DNA from: Bacteroidota bacterium
GTDB lineage: Bacteria > Bacteroidota > Bacteroidia > Bacteroidales > Prolixibacteraceae
Assembly: GCA_030695265.1 (NCBI GenBank)
Contig: JAUYTA010000776.1
Location: 1-7,261, forward strand
Length of the DNA stretch: 7,261 nucleotides
Direction of reading: 5' to 3'
Positions 5,578 through 7,261 of this stretch are shown piece after piece. Numbering within the stretch: position 1 is the first letter of the stretch; each line of letters begins with the position of its first letter. Both the position numbers and the translations under genes were made by a program. The notes under the pieces were generated by a model. It did no database searches, was not told the DNA's origin, and was given only the letters and a program-made list of their open reading frames with translations.

Positions 5578-6363
5578 TTACATCCAGTTGTTTTTAATAC
5601 AATAATGGATCAGTTCGGTGATGTTATGTGTCGTAGTTTTCTCCATACTGTTGCGTTTGTGATTTTTAACGGTATGAATACTCAGGTTTAGCTTCTCAGC
5701 AATCATTTTGCTGCTCATGCCTTCATGACAAAGTTTGATAATCTCCAATTCACGTTTCGATAAAAATGAACTGCAAATTCCTCCGTATTCTTTACTGAAA
5801 ACTTTTTGATATCCATTGTCAGCATCGTACCGGAACAATGTGAGAACAATGGTTTCATCAGGCTTGATATCAGCTATTTCGAAAAACACTTTCAGGTTCA
5901 GAGTCGGCATCCAGATGTCATTGGTAAATGTAAGCGAACCTTCGTGCATGAACTGCGAAATGCTTCCATCTTTACGGATATACCTGTGATTAAATATAAA
6001 CCGGTAATCAGGGAATTCAACAATCGGTTCAGAGCCAATAAACTTAAGAATATCAGGAAAAGATTCCTTGCACCAAATCATTCTGTCTTCAGGGTGAAAT
6101 CGTAGTTCGTGGAAGATAAGTTTTTCCTGTAACTGATCGGTTTTAAAACAACTGCTCTGGTGTTGGCAATGATCGTGAGCGCAGGCAAACTGCCGCCCTG
6201 AATGATCAACCAGACAGCAATCAAAAAGTTGCACAGGATCATCATCCGATACTTTGGCATGCGAAGTCATTTCAGCAGAAACAGCCACCTTATCCTTCGA
6301 AGTATCCATGTTTCCTTCATGAATCTTATCAGTAAAAACAACCGAATTATTTCTGTCCTCCAT
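5578..6363 (-). CDS. PAS-like sensor / LuxR-type DNA-binding regulator
   Basis: A 261-residue cytoplasmic transcription regulator. The C-terminal part (about 199-261) is a GerE/LuxR helix-turn-helix: LSKRELEIIKL (201-211), GMSSKMIAEKLNLSIHTVKNH (215-235), and a last helix around ELIHYC. The middle (about 45-192) resembles a PAS fold as in many Bacteroidota PAS-LuxR proteins, with HPEDRM (90-95), YRFIFNHRYIRKDGS (120-134) and strands to about 180; this assignment is by pattern only. There is no receiver domain, so it is not a classical response regulator. Residues 49-72 are unusually rich in Cys and His (C49, C50, H54, C61, H63, H65, C66, H68, C72), which might bind a metal or respond to redox state. 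The start at 6363 is preferred because the longer frame from a TTG at 6432 would begin inside the promoter. It is divergent from the membrane-protein gene at 6692. Confidence 0.88.
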   Translation of the reverse strand: MEDRNNSVVFTDKIHEGNMDTSKDKVAVSAEMTSHAKVSDDDPVQLFDCCLVDHSGRQFACAHDHCQHQSSCFKTDQLQEKLIFHELRFHPEDRMIWCKESFPDILKFIGSEPIVEFPDYRFIFNHRYIRKDGSISQFMHEGSLTFTNDIWMPTLNLKVFFEIADIKPDETIVLTLFRYDADNGYQKVFSKEYGGICSSFLSKRELEIIKLCHEGMSSKMIAEKLNLSIHTVKNHKRNSMEKTTTHNITELIHYCIKNNWM

Positions 6364-6429
6364 TTTGAAATAAACTGATTGAATAAGTAATAACTTCAAC
6401 TGAATCAAATACCTTATATATATTAATCC

Positions 6430-6460
6430 CAAAAATACGAATTAGGTAACCCTAAATCAA
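6430..6460 (-). promoter_or_regulatory. Promoter for the LuxR-type regulator gene
   Basis: On the minus strand, TTG (6460-6458), a 20-bp spacer and TATTTTTG (6437-6430) fit the Bacteroidota consensus fully. Transcription would start near 6423, leaving a leader of about 60 nt before the ATG at 6363. Confidence 0.65.
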
Positions 6461-6480
6461 TCACTAATTTACTTCAAACA

Positions 6481-6493
6481 TCAAATTATTTGA
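6481..6493. promoter_or_regulatory. Perfect 13-bp inverted repeat between divergent promoters (possible operator)
   Basis: TCAAAT-T-ATTTGA lies 20 bp upstream of the regulator's -33 box and about 95 bp upstream of the -33 box of the gene at 6692. It could be a binding site, perhaps for the regulator itself. The sequence is AT-rich and short, so chance is possible. The rest of the 328-bp gap between the two start codons shows only the two promoters and no RNA gene. Confidence 0.3.
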
Positions 6494-6587
6494 ATTAACT
6501 GCGAAAAATTGTTCGTGCAGACACCCTTTTCCCATTAATAACCGATTTTATAATCAGTAGAGCGATGAAAATGACACGTTTGTGCTA

Positions 6588-6618
6588 TTGACTCTCGTAA
6601 ATCAATTTCTTAATTTTA
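6588..6618 (+). promoter_or_regulatory. Promoter for the membrane-protein gene at 6692
   Basis: TTG (6588-6590), a 20-bp spacer and TAATTTTA (6611-6618) match the consensus except for the last base of the -7 box. The predicted leader is about 67 nt long. Confidence 0.5.
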
Positions 6619-6691
6619 GTACCATCAGTTAGAATTCACTTACGGAATTGCCGAAAATCCGCACAAAAGAGTAGGCATAAAAACATATTAT

Positions 6692-7261
6692 ATGAATCCA
6701 AAGATAATTTTCTGGCTTGTATTCACAGCATTGACCGCGCTTGTACTTTATTTAAATGTGAAACACGGAATCCTTCTCGATGAAAGCACCCGGAAAACAA
6801 AAAAACCTTACAGTTATGCACGAACCCAGCTAACCTGGTGGACTGTAATTATTCTGTCGGGTTTTATGGCGGTCATTCTGAAATATCAGGAGATCCCTAC
6901 ATTGACTGAAGGTATTCTTATTCTGCTGGGGATTAGCTCTGCAACAACAATGGCTGCAAGAATTACCGACAATTCCGACCAGGATCAGGCGAACACCAAA
7001 GGCCTCATTCAGAATTTGCCCGGCGACAATTTTCTGATCGACATACTTTCTGATAGCAGTGGGGTTAGCATACACCGGTTACAGGCAGTGCTTTTCTACC
7101 TTGTTATTGGTTTCTGGTTTATCCAGAAAACACTGGCCAATATAGCTGACCCAACACTAAACATGTCCAATATTCTTCCTGATATTGAAACGAACAACCT
7201 GATTCTGATGGGACTTTCCGCAGGAACTTATGCTGCAATAAAAACAACAGAGAACAAAGGT
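6692..7261 (+). CDS. Multi-pass membrane protein of unknown function (partial, 3' end outside window)
   Basis: The frame from the ATG at 6692 stays open for 190 codons to the window edge with no stop, so it is 3'-truncated by the window. Hydrophobic segments lie at about 5-22, 49-64, 74-90, 130-147 and 169-184. The soluble part between the third and fourth (91-128) is polar and ends LIDILSDSSGVSIHRLQ, a type of block I recall from uncharacterised bacterial membrane proteins where a short amphipathic stretch leads into a membrane helix. Residues 75-94 and 169-188 are similar (LIL.G.S..T..A...T.N in common), pointing to a duplicated two-helix unit. I do not recognise a named family and give no function. 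It is divergent from the PAS/LuxR-type regulator, which may control it. Confidence 0.85.
   Translation, partial: MNPKIIFWLVFTALTALVLYLNVKHGILLDESTRKTKKPYSYARTQLTWWTVIILSGFMAVILKYQEIPTLTEGILILLGISSATTMAARITDNSDQDQANTKGLIQNLPGDNFLIDILSDSSGVSIHRLQAVLFYLVIGFWFIQKTLANIADPTLNMSNILPDIETNNLILMGLSAGTYAAIKTTENKG

Noticed and set aside
5806..6105. Plus-strand open frame of 99 codons opposite the regulator
   Set aside because: Antisense to the PAS-like/LuxR coding sequence with no start signals or recognisable motifs.
6364..6432. Longer start (TTG at 6432) for the LuxR-type regulator
   Set aside because: It overlaps the predicted -7 box at 6430-6437 and adds a hydrophobic stretch not expected in this family; the ATG at 6363 follows a 60-nt leader.

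Overview
The window looks like chromosomal DNA of a Bacteroidota species, probably a marine or gut-type Bacteroidales/Marinilabiliales relative; this is inferred from style, not from a marker gene. The grounds are: promoters of the Bacteroidota form (TTG or TTTG, about 20 bp, then TAnnTTTG) in front of most genes; almost no Shine-Dalgarno sequences; an AT-leaning base composition; a signal peptide ending in Ala-Gln; and PAS-LuxR and SUI1 proteins of Bacteroidota type. None of the genes shows an obvious frameshift.

Layout, left to right. At 1-69 (minus) is the start of a gene leaving the window, with a signal-peptide-like N-terminus. At 140-1789 (+) is a secreted alkaline-phosphatase-superfamily protein that has lost most of its catalytic residues. 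It is followed closely by a SUI1/YciH-family translation factor (1823-2167, +). A 230-bp gap then holds a 7-bp stutter and a striking dyad array of eight TGTCAT-like boxes spaced 10-11 bp apart. Next is an Asp/Glu racemase-family protein without a single cysteine (2398-3105, +). It converges, across an AGTGGTCAG/CAGTCGCAGT stutter, on a low-molecular-weight protein tyrosine phosphatase (3227-3691, -).

The 500-bp gap between the phosphatase and a divergent MATE efflux pump (4194-5543, +) is mostly one 311-bp non-autonomous mobile element (3763-4073). It has terminal inverted repeats, three nested internal stems and a perfect 8-bp target duplication. An 8-bp stutter then separates the pump from a convergent PAS-like/LuxR-type regulator (5578-6363, -). 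A divergent promoter region follows, and finally the first 190 codons of a multi-pass membrane protein with an internal two-helix duplication (6692 to the edge, +).

The genes do not form one pathway. They are mostly single-gene transcription units with their own promoters. Possible functional links are the tight pseudo-phosphatase/SUI1 pair and the divergent LuxR-regulator/membrane-protein pair. The points of most interest are two enzyme-family proteins with lost active sites, the palindromic element abutting a promoter, and the phased dyad array. I found no convincing defence system, CRISPR array, RNA gene or larger novel system.
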